Program-made: the position numbers and the translations under genes
Shown here: piece after piece, positions 51,600-58,770 of the stretch
How positions within the stretch are numbered: the first letter of the stretch is position 1
How the letters are laid out: every line of letters starts with the position of its first letter
Notes under the pieces: generated by a model
What the model was told of the DNA's origin: nothing
Databases searched by the model: none
The model's input: only the letters and a program-made list of their open reading frames with translations
Assembly: GCF_037026685.1 (NCBI RefSeq)
Contig: NZ_JBANET010000006.1
Coordinates: 123,289 to 187,288, forward strand
Source: Orrella sp037026685
Lineage (GTDB): Bacteria; Pseudomonadota; Gammaproteobacteria; Burkholderiales; Burkholderiaceae_B
Length of the DNA: 64,000 bases
Direction of reading: 5' to 3'

Positions 51600-51910
51600 C
51601 CACCTACTACATTCGAACCGCGACCGAGGCGGAAATGCAGTCCGCCCTGATCGCTGCTGGCGTACTCGTGCCGGACGGCGACGAGCTGGTCGTGGCCGCA
51701 GGCCTGGCCTTGGACATGGTCGGCCAGATCTACCGCAGCACTGGCCAGACCGAGCAGATCGAGGTCGGCGGCGAAGTCGTTGAGCAGCCGGTGTACGCAG
51801 CCGTGCCCGGCTGGCACGCGAATCTGCTCGGCGAGCTGTCAGCGGAGCAGCTGACGCAACTGCCTGTGATCGACCCGCCCGCCACGCCGGCGCGGCGGTT
51901 TTGGCTGTGA
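51596..51910 (+). CDS. Small fibre-associated protein, 104 aa
   Basis: The ATG overlaps the stop of fibre paralogue 1. The product begins MTTYYIRTATEAEMQSALIA and has VYAAVPGWHANLLGELSAEQ near the end, a pattern of small tail-fibre assembly or cap proteins. It probably assists the fibre encoded just upstream. Confidence 0.78.
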   Translation: MTTYYIRTATEAEMQSALIAAGVLVPDGDELVVAAGLALDMVGQIYRSTGQTEQIEVGGEVVEQPVYAAVPGWHANLLGELSAEQLTQLPVIDPPATPARRFWL

Positions 51911-51926
51911 CGAGGGAGCCGACATT

Positions 51927-52064
51927 ATGCAAATTTTCCGTATCGTGAAATGCGGGGGGGGGGGGTACCCTGGAAACTCCTCGGTGTCAATACCCGGGAG
52001 GGCCAGTAAATGGCTGTTCTCGGACCTGTATCGACCCTGGCGCGCTGGCGCGACCCGAGCATGA
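51927..52064 (+). CDS. Leader ORF containing a G12 tract before fibre paralogue 2
   Basis: An ATG with GGGAG ahead opens MQIFRIVKCGGGG, where the glycines come from a 12-G run (51954-51965). In the present frame it runs 45 codons and ends inside the next gene at TGA 52062. With 10 or 13 G the frame would end at TAA 52007, directly touching the ATG at 52010 and its GGGAGGG site, a layout that favours translational coupling. The leader therefore may switch the fibre on or off. Confidence 0.6.
   Translation: MQIFRIVKCGGGGYPGNSSVSIPGRASKWLFSDLYRPWRAGATRA
51954..51965 (+). repeat. Poly-G tract (12 G) upstream of second fibre gene
   Basis: Twelve consecutive G lie 44 bases before the start codon of fibre paralogue 2, within a translated leader and close to a possible -10 element TACCCT. 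It is the longest homopolymer in the window. Confidence 0.92.
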
Positions 52065-53230
52065 CCGAATTCGATTTCGGGCGCGGTGAGCTGCCGGCCG
52101 GGTGGACCGCGCTGCGCGCCAGCCCTACGACGTATATCGATGCTGGCGTGCGCCGCACCGCTGCGCCGAACACGCCGGTTTTCGAGGGTGGCGCTCTGCG
52201 CCTGGAACACCAGGCTACGCAGCTGCTGATGCAGTACGCCAATGGCACACCGTTCCAGGTGTCCAGGATGGCCGGCTACTGGTCATTGACCCGTACCGTC
52301 CATGCCGGCGTAGCCATGTACCGCGTTACCCCTAACGAGGGGGATCCTGGGCACTATGTCGACTCAGGTTCAATACCCGTGAACAGGCTGGCTGTGGGCA
52401 CTCGGTGCTCTGCGCAAGTTGCGGTGAAAGCCGACGGGTTCAACCAGCTACGCGTCGAGGCATTTTCAGGGGCCGCTGACCGGCGCGCGTCGATAGCATT
52501 CAACCTGATAACGGGCCAGGTACTTGCGGTGTTTAACGGCGGGGACAGCTCGATTCGGCTATCAGTGACTGCGATGGCCGACGGCGTCTGGCTCGCAAAG
52601 CTGGAGAACTTCGATACCGTAACGGGCACGACGCCCATGAGGGTACGTGTCGTGACGTCAGGATACAGCGGCGACGGCGTGTCCTCGTTCTGGGTCGGGG
52701 AGCCCCAATTTGAGGTGGGGCCTCGGTGCTCCAGCTTCATCGACGTCGGGGCATCCGAGGTCACGCGGCTGCCTGATCTGATACTTGCAGGTGGGGACTG
52801 GGAGAACGCCGTAGGACGCGTCGAGGGTGCCATCGCCGCCGAGTTCGATGCGACGCCGGGCAACAACAGCACAAACATGGTCCGCCTCGCCAATCCGTCC
52901 GGAGGGGACCGAATCGACATCCGCCGCCAGGGCACTGGCGGCGTGGCGGTGACGTTTCACAACGATGGTGCATCCGTGGCGGCCAGCGGCGTGGGGCCCT
53001 GGCCTGCACGCGGGGCGAACCGCGTTGCAGCAGCCTACGGCCCGGACGGATTAGCGGCGTATGCCGCCGGCCAGCGGTTCCTGAATGTCCCCACGGCCGC
53101 TGTTCGTCCCCAGCTGTTCAACCGGCTCGAGCTGGCAGCGAGCGGCCAGGTGACGGCCTACATATCCCGGCTGCGGCTGTACCGCACGCGGCCGCCTCAT
53201 GAGCAATTGCTGGCGATGACGGGGGTATGA
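52010..53230 (+). CDS. Tail fibre/receptor-binding protein, paralogue 2, 406 aa
   Basis: Starts MAVLGPVSTLARWRDPSMTE and parallels the gene at 50361 over the first 70 residues (FDFGRGELPAGWTALRASPT, then TYIDAGVRRTAAPNTPVFEG). The tail end (ISRLRLYRTRPPHEQLLAMT) is also similar, while the middle differs. TAA touches the ATG, so no fusion with the leader is possible. Expression may depend on the G12 tract upstream. Confidence 0.82.
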   Translation: MAVLGPVSTLARWRDPSMTEFDFGRGELPAGWTALRASPTTYIDAGVRRTAAPNTPVFEGGALRLEHQATQLLMQYANGTPFQVSRMAGYWSLTRTVHAGVAMYRVTPNEGDPGHYVDSGSIPVNRLAVGTRCSAQVAVKADGFNQLRVEAFSGAADRRASIAFNLITGQVLAVFNGGDSSIRLSVTAMADGVWLAKLENFDTVTGTTPMRVRVVTSGYSGDGVSSFWVGEPQFEVGPRCSSFIDVGASEVTRLPDLILAGGDWENAVGRVEGAIAAEFDATPGNNSTNMVRLANPSGGDRIDIRRQGTGGVAVTFHNDGASVAASGVGPWPARGANRVAAAYGPDGLAAYAAGQRFLNVPTAAVRPQLFNRLELAASGQVTAYISRLRLYRTRPPHEQLLAMTGV

Positions 53231-53279
53231 GCAACGGCTCATCCGGCGCCTCTATGGCTTCCCCTGAAAATCTTTCCAT

Positions 53280-53306
53280 GCCCGCCCTCGAGCGGGCTTT
53301 TTTTTT
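53280..53306 (+). terminator. Terminator after the fibre genes
   Basis: GCCCGC-CCTCGA-GCGGGC followed by nine T is a strong terminator separating tail and lysis genes. Confidence 0.9.
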
Positions 53307-53331
53307 ACCCATCGCGTCCAGAGGAGGGACG

Positions 53332-53679
53332 ATGCCAGACCCCACTACCCCTACCGCCGTCGCGGCAGCCGCCGCCGGCGTGAGCCTTGCCACGCTGCTG
53401 CCGGGCATCGATGGCAATGCGCTGATCGGCGCATTCGCTGGCGCGGCCCTGGTCGCCATCAGCAGCAAGGAGCCGCGACTGCTGGTGCGGGCCGTGCACG
53501 TGCTGATCTCGCTCGTCATGGGCTATTTGACCGCGCCGGAGATCGTGGCCCAGACGCCGCTGCAGGAGACCGGCGTTGCGGCGTTTGCCGCGGCCGCTCT
53601 CATCGTGACGCTGGCGCTGTGGGCGACCGAGCGCATCAAGACGCTGGACCTGTCGATCTTCACCCGCCGAGGAGGCTGA
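53332..53679 (+). CDS. LydA-type holin, 115 aa
   Basis: The ATG at 53332 has GAGGAGGG ahead; the open frame upstream crosses the terminator and is rejected. Three hydrophobic segments (AAAAAGVSLATLLPGI; LIGAFAGAALVAISS; AAFAAAALIVTLALWATE) and a basic tail follow the LydA-like holin layout. It should form the membrane pore that times lysis. Confidence 0.85.
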   Translation: MPDPTTPTAVAAAAAGVSLATLLPGIDGNALIGAFAGAALVAISSKEPRLLVRAVHVLISLVMGYLTAPEIVAQTPLQETGVAAFAAAALIVTLALWATERIKTLDLSIFTRRGG

Positions 53680-53680
53680 C

Positions 53681-53953
53681 ATGCTCGAACAGATCATCGT
53701 ATTGATCGCGGTGGTGGCCAATCTTGCGACCGCCGGCCGGCTGCTCGCATACCAGCGTGCGGGCGCACGCTACCGCCCGCTGATCTCGTGCATGGCCTAC
53801 GTGCTGATCGTCTGCACGGGCGCCGAGGCGCTGAGCATCCTGCTGGGCGCGTCCACGGCTTCGGTCTGGTCGTCGGGAGTGGCCGTGGTGCTGTCCGTGC
53901 TTGTGTGGCGCGCCCGGGGCAACGTCGCGCGCATCGTGAGGGTCCAAGCATGA
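53681..53953 (+). CDS. Second holin-like membrane protein, 90 aa
   Basis: Three hydrophobic stretches (IIVLIAVVANLATAGRLLAY; ISCMAYVLIVCTGAEALSIL; SVWSSGVAVVLSVLVWRARG) and short loops match phage holin family 3. It overlaps the endolysin gene by four bases. It may act as holin or as antiholin to the LydA-like protein. Confidence 0.85.
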   Translation: MLEQIIVLIAVVANLATAGRLLAYQRAGARYRPLISCMAYVLIVCTGAEALSILLGASTASVWSSGVAVVLSVLVWRARGNVARIVRVQA

Positions 53954-54603
53954 GCTGGCTTGCCAACATCCTCAACGCCCTGCGCCGTGCGCCGGAGGCG
54001 GAGCCGCAGCCGGCGGATCCCGTGCCCGAGCCGGCAGCGCCGCTGGCCATCGAACCGCCGCCGCTTCGCACTGGCCCGCTGGCCGAGATAACGCGCTTGG
54101 CCATTGATCCGGCCCTGGCGCTGCTGCCCGCGAAAATGGACACGCCGCGCGCGCGGGTCATGCTCCTGGCGATCTGCGGCCAGGAGGCCGATTTTCGGCA
54201 TCGCTGGCAGATCTTCGACGCGTCACGCCCCGAGCGCATGGGTGCCGCACGTGGCCTGTGGCAGTTCGAGCGCGGTGGCGGGGTGCGTGGCGTGCTGCGG
54301 CACGCGGCGAGTGCTGCCCATGCGCGTGCGGTGTGCGCGGCGCGCGCGTGGTCGCCGACCGAGACCGACGTCTACAACTGCCTGCATCTGGACGACGTGC
54401 TCGCCGCGGCGTTCGCCCGGCTGCTGCTCTGGACGGACCCGCGTGCGCTGCCCGACGTGGGTGACGTGGAGGGCGCCTGGCAACTCTACCTGCGCACCTG
54501 GCGGCCCGGGGCGTACACGCGCGGCACCGAGGCGCAGCGGGCGGGGCTGCGGGCCAAGTGGGGCGGCTACTACGCACAGGCCGTCGACGAGGTGGCGCCA
54601 TGA
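53950..54603 (+). CDS. Endolysin (lysozyme/transglycosylase-like), 217 aa
   Basis: Start at 53950 overlaps the holin stop; the longer frame is rejected. After a Pro/Ala-rich linker (20-48) comes AICGQEADFRHRWQIFDASR, with Glu as the probable catalytic residue, and AARGLWQFERGGGVRGVLRH, a pattern of phage muralytic enzymes. It lies between holins and spanins, which supports its role in cutting peptidoglycan. Confidence 0.82.
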   Translation: MSWLANILNALRRAPEAEPQPADPVPEPAAPLAIEPPPLRTGPLAEITRLAIDPALALLPAKMDTPRARVMLLAICGQEADFRHRWQIFDASRPERMGAARGLWQFERGGGVRGVLRHAASAAHARAVCAARAWSPTETDVYNCLHLDDVLAAAFARLLLWTDPRALPDVGDVEGAWQLYLRTWRPGAYTRGTEAQRAGLRAKWGGYYAQAVDEVAP

Positions 54604-55115
54604 TTGGCTGGCTGAGAGGCCTGCCCGGCTGGCTGCCCGTCGTCGCGGCGGCTGTGGCCGGTGGGCTCCTGGTGGGGGCCGCGCAGGGATGGCGCTACGG
54701 CGAGCGCATAGCCTCTCTGCAACGCGACCATGCAGAGAGGCTTGCAGAGTATTCACAGAGAGCCGAGCGCGCCCAGGCGGCCTACAGGGCGGCGGAACAG
54801 GCCCGCGTGGCCGCAATCGAGGAAATCAGAAATGAGGCTGACCAGGAAATTGCTGCTGCTATCGAGCGCGAGCGCGCTGCTGGGGATGTCCGGGTGCGCG
54901 ACGCAGTCGCAGAGTACGCCCGTCGTCATCGCCCCCCCGGCAATCCCGGCACTGCCCAGCCAGGCGCGCCAGCCGGCGACCCCATCGGCGTGCTCGCCGA
55001 CGTGCTTGGGGAGCTTGACGAGATGGCGGGAATCTACGCTGCGCAGGCTGACCGCGCCCGCATTGCCGGACTGACATGCGAAAGGGCGTACGATGCGATA
55101 CGCGGCCTCGACTGA
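54600..55115 (+). CDS. Rz-like i-spanin, 171 aa
   Basis: One N-terminal transmembrane segment (WLPVVAAAVAGGLLVGAAQG) is followed by a long charged coiled coil (RDHAERLAEYSQRAERAQAA onward). This is the layout of inner-membrane spanins of the DUF2514/Rz kind. The Rz1-like lipoprotein gene lies inside it in another frame. Together they fuse inner and outer membranes during lysis. Confidence 0.88.
   Translation: MIGWLRGLPGWLPVVAAAVAGGLLVGAAQGWRYGERIASLQRDHAERLAEYSQRAERAQAAYRAAEQARVAAIEEIRNEADQEIAAAIERERAAGDVRVRDAVAEYARRHRPPGNPGTAQPGAPAGDPIGVLADVLGELDEMAGIYAAQADRARIAGLTCERAYDAIRGLD
54832..55074 (+). CDS. Rz1-like o-spanin lipoprotein nested in Rz, 80 aa
   Basis: Encoded in the +1 frame entirely within the Rz-like gene. 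The product starts MRLTRKLLLLSSASALLGMS and then GC, a signal peptide with lipobox, followed by a Pro-rich part (PVVIAPPAIPALPSQARQP), the usual composition of Rz1. Nesting is a hallmark of spanin pairs. Confidence 0.87.
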   Translation: MRLTRKLLLLSSASALLGMSGCATQSQSTPVVIAPPAIPALPSQARQPATPSACSPTCLGSLTRWRESTLRRLTAPALPD

Positions 55116-55174
55116 AATCGAGTCTACGGGCCGGCGGCGCCGCCCTGACCGCTTGCCGTTGATTCCCACAAAAA

Positions 55175-55205
55175 ACAAAGGCCGCCAGGGTATCCGGCGG
55201 CCTTC
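55175..55205. terminator. Bidirectional terminator between lysis and moron genes
   Basis: GGCCGCC (55180-55186) pairs with GGCGGCC (55196-55202). On plus it is followed by TTCT; on minus by a T-rich run complementary to CAAAAAACAAAG. It can therefore serve both the lysis genes and the minus-strand moron block. Confidence 0.82.
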
Positions 55206-55323
55206 TACCCCGCGAGGCAGGGAACGTCTTTGCAATGACGACTAAAATGGTTCATCCCCGCTTGGCGGGGAACGTCTCTTGCATTGACGACAAGAGTGGT
55301 TCATCCCCGCTTGGCGGGGAACG
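55201..55323. repeat. Tandem CRISPR-repeat-like hairpin units, period 48-49 bp
   Basis: A 26-base unit with CCCCGC-TTG-GCGGGG occurs twice without change (55249-55274, 55298-55323) and once in degenerate form (55201-55226, 19 of 26 bases). The two 22-23 base segments between units also resemble each other, starting TCT...TGCA...TGACGAC. The unit equals the common type I-E CRISPR repeat, including flanks GGTTCATCCCCGC and GCGGGGAAC, except that the loop is one base shorter. Confidence 0.85.
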
Positions 55324-55354
55324 CGGGCAATTATGCCCGCGCGGCGGCGGCCCG

Positions 55355-55891
55355 TCAATCGTCCTCGTCGATATCCAGCATGCCGGCCGGTGTGATCGTG
55401 AATGCGGCAACACCGCCGCCGCTGGCCAGCACCCGTTGGTAGAGCCGCACAGTGCATCGGCGCATCTTTGCCTGTCCGAATGCGACCTCCGAATCCGGCG
55501 AGAGGCGATGGGCTGCGGTGAGGTCTACAACTACGCCATCGGGGTAGCGATCATCGTGAGATTGCGGCACCAGCTGGCCGGCCATGTCGGCGTCCAGCAG
55601 GGCCGCGCCAACGGATTCGCCCACGCCGTAGATCGCGTCCGTGTCGTAGACGGCATAGACCGGCGCGCCGGTTTTCAGGCTGTACAGTTCGCGCAGGCCG
55701 GGGGGCATTCGCCGGTCTCCCTGTTCGTAGCGTTGCCACGCGTTGAGCGTGATGAATACGGTGTTCGCGGCCTGGGTTTGCGTGTGCCCGACACTGCCCC
55801 GGGCGGCGCGGACCTCCTCGGGGCTGGGGCTGGGCCTGCCGGCCCGGTGCGGATGATTAGCCATTTGCGCGATGTTGGCGTTGCTGAACAT
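55355..55891 (-). CDS. HTH-containing moron protein, 178 aa
   Basis: Start at 55891 has GGAG at good distance. Residues about 20-65 form a helix-turn-helix (SPEEVRAARGSVGHTQTQAA, then FITLNAWQRYEQGDRRMPPG) closely similar to the protein at 56582. The C-terminal part (YAVYDTDAIYGVGESVGAAL onward) is a separate domain of unknown function. Its promoter resembles that of the 57416 gene, suggesting joint control. Confidence 0.8.
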   Translation of the reverse strand: MFSNANIAQMANHPHRAGRPSPSPEEVRAARGSVGHTQTQAANTVFITLNAWQRYEQGDRRMPPGLRELYSLKTGAPVYAVYDTDAIYGVGESVGAALLDADMAGQLVPQSHDDRYPDGVVVDLTAAHRLSPDSEVAFGQAKMRRCTVRLYQRVLASGGGVAAFTITPAGMLDIDEDD

Positions 55892-55955
55892 TTTTACTCT
55901 CCAGCCCCTGTATTTCCCCGAGGCGCGGGGCGCTGATGTGTCAGCGCATGATGAA

Positions 55956-56000
55956 ATCATGCAGACAATGGATGTAATTGGCAAGCGCGCAGGAATTAGG
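55956..56000 (-). promoter_or_regulatory. Moron promoter P2
   Basis: -35 TTGCCA (55984-55979) and -10 CATGAT (55961-55956) are 17 bases apart with TACATCCATT in the spacer. TTAGGGGAAACCCTTA lies just upstream at about 55994-56009. The same elements appear in P1 at 57476-57520. Confidence 0.7.
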
Positions 56001-56029
56001 GGAAACCCTTAGATTGCCGCCAGCGCTTA

Positions 56030-56572
56030 TTAGGTCCCTAGCCGGCCGGCCGCGGCCGACCGTGCGATCACATCCTGCGTTGAGGGCAGTGCCGTCAGCG
56101 CGGCACTAACAGCATGGTTGTACGCGGCAATATCGATCGGGGTCTGAATCTGCTCGCGGATGATGCCACGCATCACATCGGAAACGTTGCCGGGCAGGCT
56201 AGCGTAGCGCAGATGCGCGATCGAGTTCGTGGCCAGCTCCACGGCCACAATGGTGACTGCGAGCCGACCTTGTTCGCCGATCCATCCAGCAACCCGCTCT
56301 TGTAGATCGGCGGGTTCCGCGCCGATGTCTGTCCACGCATCGAACACCAGGTTGCGTCCGAACTCCCACGCGGTGACCAGGAGCCTATCTCGGCGCATGG
56401 CGTGCACGCGACCAGGTGTTGCGGCCGAAATTGCGGTGAGCTCGGTATCCGCCCAGCCGGTCATCGCGACCAGCAGTACGAGGCCCGAGCCATCGGCGAG
56501 CAGTCGGGCGCCCTCGGCGCCGGGGCGAGGGTACGGGGATGGTCCGCCTACGCGGATTTCCGAGATGATCAT
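56030..56572 (-). CDS. Moron protein, 180 aa
   Basis: Starts MIISEIRVGGPSPYPRPGAE. It contains TAISAATPGRVHAMRRDRLL, then GRLAVTIVAVELATNSIAHL and a helical end. It looks like a soluble alpha/beta protein. It is the third gene from promoter P1 after the 187-aa and 89-aa genes. No family recognised. Confidence 0.75.
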   Translation of the reverse strand: MIISEIRVGGPSPYPRPGAEGARLLADGSGLVLLVAMTGWADTELTAISAATPGRVHAMRRDRLLVTAWEFGRNLVFDAWTDIGAEPADLQERVAGWIGEQGRLAVTIVAVELATNSIAHLRYASLPGNVSDVMRGIIREQIQTPIDIAAYNHAVSAALTALPSTQDVIARSAAAGRLGT

Positions 56573-56581
56573 TGGTGTGTC

Positions 56582-56851
56582 CTACGTCGTAGATTGATCA
56601 GATTGAGCTGGCCCGCGGTCAGCGAGTATCAGAGTGGGGTGCTGGTCGGTACGCAGCAAATAGGCATCCCAGTACGTCGGGTGCATGCGGCGCTCGCCAG
56701 CCTCGTATCGCTGCCACGCCACGAGTGTGAGGCCGATCGTCCGGGCTGCCTCCGTCTGTGTGTGTCCGGCAGCATCGCGTGCGGCTCGCACCTGCTCAGG
56801 AGTAGGATTTGCAGCCGCACGGTGGCGGCTGCGGTTGGGATGGTTTGCCAT
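56582..56851 (-). CDS. Small HTH moron protein, 89 aa
   Basis: Begins MANHPNRSRHRAAANPTPEQ and continues VRAARDAAGHTQTEAARTIG, a helix-turn-helix nearly the same as in the 55355 gene, followed by WQRYEAGERRMHPTYWDAYL. The short C terminus lacks a second domain. It may regulate the block. A GTG at 56869 is an alternative start overlapping the upstream gene. Confidence 0.78.
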   Translation of the reverse strand: MANHPNRSRHRAAANPTPEQVRAARDAAGHTQTEAARTIGLTLVAWQRYEAGERRMHPTYWDAYLLRTDQHPTLILADRGPAQSDQSTT

Positions 56852-56852
56852 A

Positions 56853-57416
56853 TCAGGCGACGATATCACCGAGCTCGGGCAGGGCGATGTGCCCGGCGGT
56901 GGACAGATAGATCACAGCCCATGCATCCGGGCCGCCCCACAGAGTGGCCACGCCGCAGAATTTTTCGTTGGGATCGATGCCGCCCAGCGGTTGATCTCCA
57001 TCCGCAGCCTCCAGCCGCTCGTCGGTCCAGTAATCGTCTCGCAGCCATTTCACGATGGCCTTGCCGTCAGCAGTGATCAGCGGGGCCCCAGTTTTGTCGC
57101 CGTCCTGCCAGGCGGGCATGAGGTAGGCGCGGCCATCGAGTACGGCGTAGAGGGACCCGTCATAGGCGGCGACCACATTGGCCATGCGGTACGTGGCGTC
57201 GTCCTCGGCTGCGGTCGCAGCCTGATGTACGGCATTGGCGATGGCCGCTCGCTGCGAATCGGTGTATTCCAGATGCTCCACGGCGATTGGCTCAAGGGCG
57301 CGGCGCAGCGCCCTAGCCTCGGGGCTGATGAGATTCAGCAGCCCCCCGGCTTTGGCTTTGAGTGCGGAGATTTGCTCGCGCTTCTGCGCGAAATATTCCG
57401 GGCGGTAGAAGGTCAT
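56853..57416 (-). CDS. First moron protein behind P1, 187 aa
   Basis: Start at 57416 follows GGAAAAGAC. The N-terminal half is helical (MTFYRPEYFAQKREQISALK onward). The second half is beta-rich (GSLYAVLDGRAYLMPAWQDG, then PNEKFCGVATLWGGPDAWAV). No known family, and no toxin or nuclease motif visible. Expression from P1 in the lysogen is likely. Confidence 0.77.
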   Translation of the reverse strand: MTFYRPEYFAQKREQISALKAKAGGLLNLISPEARALRRALEPIAVEHLEYTDSQRAAIANAVHQAATAAEDDATYRMANVVAAYDGSLYAVLDGRAYLMPAWQDGDKTGAPLITADGKAIVKWLRDDYWTDERLEAADGDQPLGGIDPNEKFCGVATLWGGPDAWAVIYLSTAGHIALPELGDIVA

Positions 57417-57475
57417 GTCTTTTCCATGCCCCTGATTTGCCGAGGCGCGCATCGGTGTCGATCACCATGCAGAGA

Positions 57476-57520
57476 ATAATACATCCAATGGATGTATTTG
57501 GCAAAAGATTTTTGGTAGGG
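57476..57520 (-). promoter_or_regulatory. Moron promoter P1 with operators
   Basis: -35 TTGCCA (57504-57499) and -10 TATTAT (57481-57476) are 17 bases apart. The spacer is the palindrome TACATCCATTGGATGTA. A second palindrome TAGGG-GTTA-CCCTA lies upstream at 57516-57528. Both are prime repressor sites, probably for the small HTH proteins of this block. Confidence 0.8.
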
Positions 57521-57526
57521 GTTACC

Positions 57527-57895
57527 CTATGGATTCTTCCGCATATGCCTGGCTACGCCGAGTTCAATCTCTTCCGGCAGTGGCGTGCCTGGCGGCGGTA
57601 TGTGCCAGCTTGAGCCGGGTGGTTGCCTTTCGGCTCGCTCCTTCTCCTTTTCCGCCCGTGCTGCCAGCACTGCCGGCTCGGTGCTCAGGACGCGTGCCGC
57701 CATGTCGGTGGGGTCCATCGACTGGCCCTCTCTCAGTAGGCGCAGCTGGGTCTGCGTGACGCACCAGTCCAGCCTGACTATCAGGTCGTGCAAGCGCTTG
57801 ATCTCCCAAAGAAGCACCCGAGCATCTGAGCCCGCCGGGGTGCGTGAGCTGATTTCGCGCAGGGTGTGAATAGTCAGAGGGGGTTTGAATTGCAT
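57527..57895 (-). CDS. SOS-controlled moron protein, 122 aa
   Basis: The ATG at 57895 lies 10 bases after a perfect LexA-type box. The product begins MQFKPPLTIHTLREISSRTP. A helical stretch follows (LLWEIKRLHDLIVRLDWCVT, then QTQLRLLREGQSMDPTDMAA). It ends in a proline-rich tail. No polymerase, protease or RecA-like motif is seen, so its part in the SOS response is unknown. The longer open frame to 58192 is rejected. Confidence 0.75.
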   Translation of the reverse strand: MQFKPPLTIHTLREISSRTPAGSDARVLLWEIKRLHDLIVRLDWCVTQTQLRLLREGQSMDPTDMAARVLSTEPAVLAARAEKEKERAERQPPGSSWHIPPPGTPLPEEIELGVARHMRKNP

Positions 57896-57905
57896 GGCAA
57901 TGTCA

Positions 57906-57921
57906 CTGTATGAACATACAG
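57906..57921. promoter_or_regulatory. LexA (SOS) box
   Basis: CTGTATGAACATACAG fits CTGT-N8-ACAG exactly and is a perfect palindrome around a central AA. It lies directly upstream of the 122-aa gene on minus and downstream of the SRAP stop. Confidence 0.85.
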
Positions 57922-57954
57922 TGTATGCCGGGAAAAATCGGCGACGGACTGGGT

Positions 57955-58617
57955 TTATCGGGGGACGGGCTCGGCGATCAACCGGCCCGAAGGGTAGGGC
58001 CGCAGATAGTCGCGGATGTCGCCGGCACCGTTCACCCAGTCGTCGTAGGCGCCGTCGGTCAGGATCACGACGCTTCTTTTCTCCTCGCCGGGCCGGTGGT
58101 ACTGGCTCCATAGCGGATCCTGATCGGCGTTGATCGTGAGCATCGTGTAGCTGTCGATCCATTCGCCGGCCGTATTGCGGTAGCGGTCCCACAGGCCTGC
58201 AATGCCAAGCGGGGCGCCGTCGGCACGGCGGAACGCGGTGGGCACCGCTTTGCCACTGCGCCAGTCGGGCTCGAAGATGCTTTCAGCGGGGATGATGCAG
58301 CGCTGGCCCTTGCGCCAGGAGTTGCCGAACGTGTAGGAGGTTGCGGCCGTCTCGGAGCGCGCATTGAACGTGCTCAACTTCTCCGCTTTGGCGAGATTGG
58401 CTTGGCGGGTCAGCGCCGACACCAATCCCCATCGACCCAGCACGATCTCGCGCTCTGGCACGGCCTCGTCACCGGCGTCGTGCTCCGGCGGTCGGCGGAT
58501 GAATTCCCCCGTGTATCGCGGCCACATGTCGAGTCTCGGCGGTACGGGCTGGCCGCGGACCCGGAAGTACCGCTCGATCTGCTCGCGCTTCCTGATGCCC
58601 TGGTAGTGGGAACACAT
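57955..58617 (-). CDS. SRAP/HMCES-family protein (YedK-like), 220 aa
   Basis: The invariant Cys2 is present (MCSHYQGIRKREQIERYFRV). The other core parts follow: FNARSET, CIIPAESIFEPDW and YTMLTINADQDPLWSQYHRP with its active-site His. SRAP proteins form a DNA-protein link at abasic sites in single-stranded DNA and protect them. Many phages carry one. A GGAGG site precedes the ATG. It may be the last prophage gene or the first chromosomal one. Confidence 0.93.
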   Translation of the reverse strand: MCSHYQGIRKREQIERYFRVRGQPVPPRLDMWPRYTGEFIRRPPEHDAGDEAVPEREIVLGRWGLVSALTRQANLAKAEKLSTFNARSETAATSYTFGNSWRKGQRCIIPAESIFEPDWRSGKAVPTAFRRADGAPLGIAGLWDRYRNTAGEWIDSYTMLTINADQDPLWSQYHRPGEEKRSVVILTDGAYDDWVNGAGDIRDYLRPYPSGRLIAEPVPR

Positions 58618-58730
58618 TGAGAGACGCCTCCGCGTTGAAGCCGCCCCAGTGTAGCGGGAATTCCTCCCTACAAAATCCGGTACTTACGGATAGATGGGTG
58701 CGAAAGCGTGTCCCCGCAACCACATTAAGA

Positions 58731-58770
58731 AATGGCCCCGGATAAAACCATCCGGGGCCATTTTGTTTTT
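58731..58770. terminator. Strong bidirectional terminator near the right border
   Basis: A 13-base perfect stem (58731-58743 with 58750-58762; core GGCCCCGGAT) encloses a six-base loop. T-rich sequence follows on plus (TTTTGTTTTT). It separates prophage and chromosomal genes. Confidence 0.88.

Noticed and set aside
50361..53230. Diversity-generating retroelement as in Bordetella phage BPP-1
   Set aside because: There is no reverse transcriptase gene, no template repeat and no adenine-biased variable repeat near the fibre genes. The homopolymer tract is the only visible variation device.
55201..55323. A genuine CRISPR array
   Set aside because: The period is 48-49 bp instead of about 61 bp, the intervening segments are similar to each other, the repeat loop is one base short and there are no cas genes in the window. 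Kept only as a repeat and a possible mimic.
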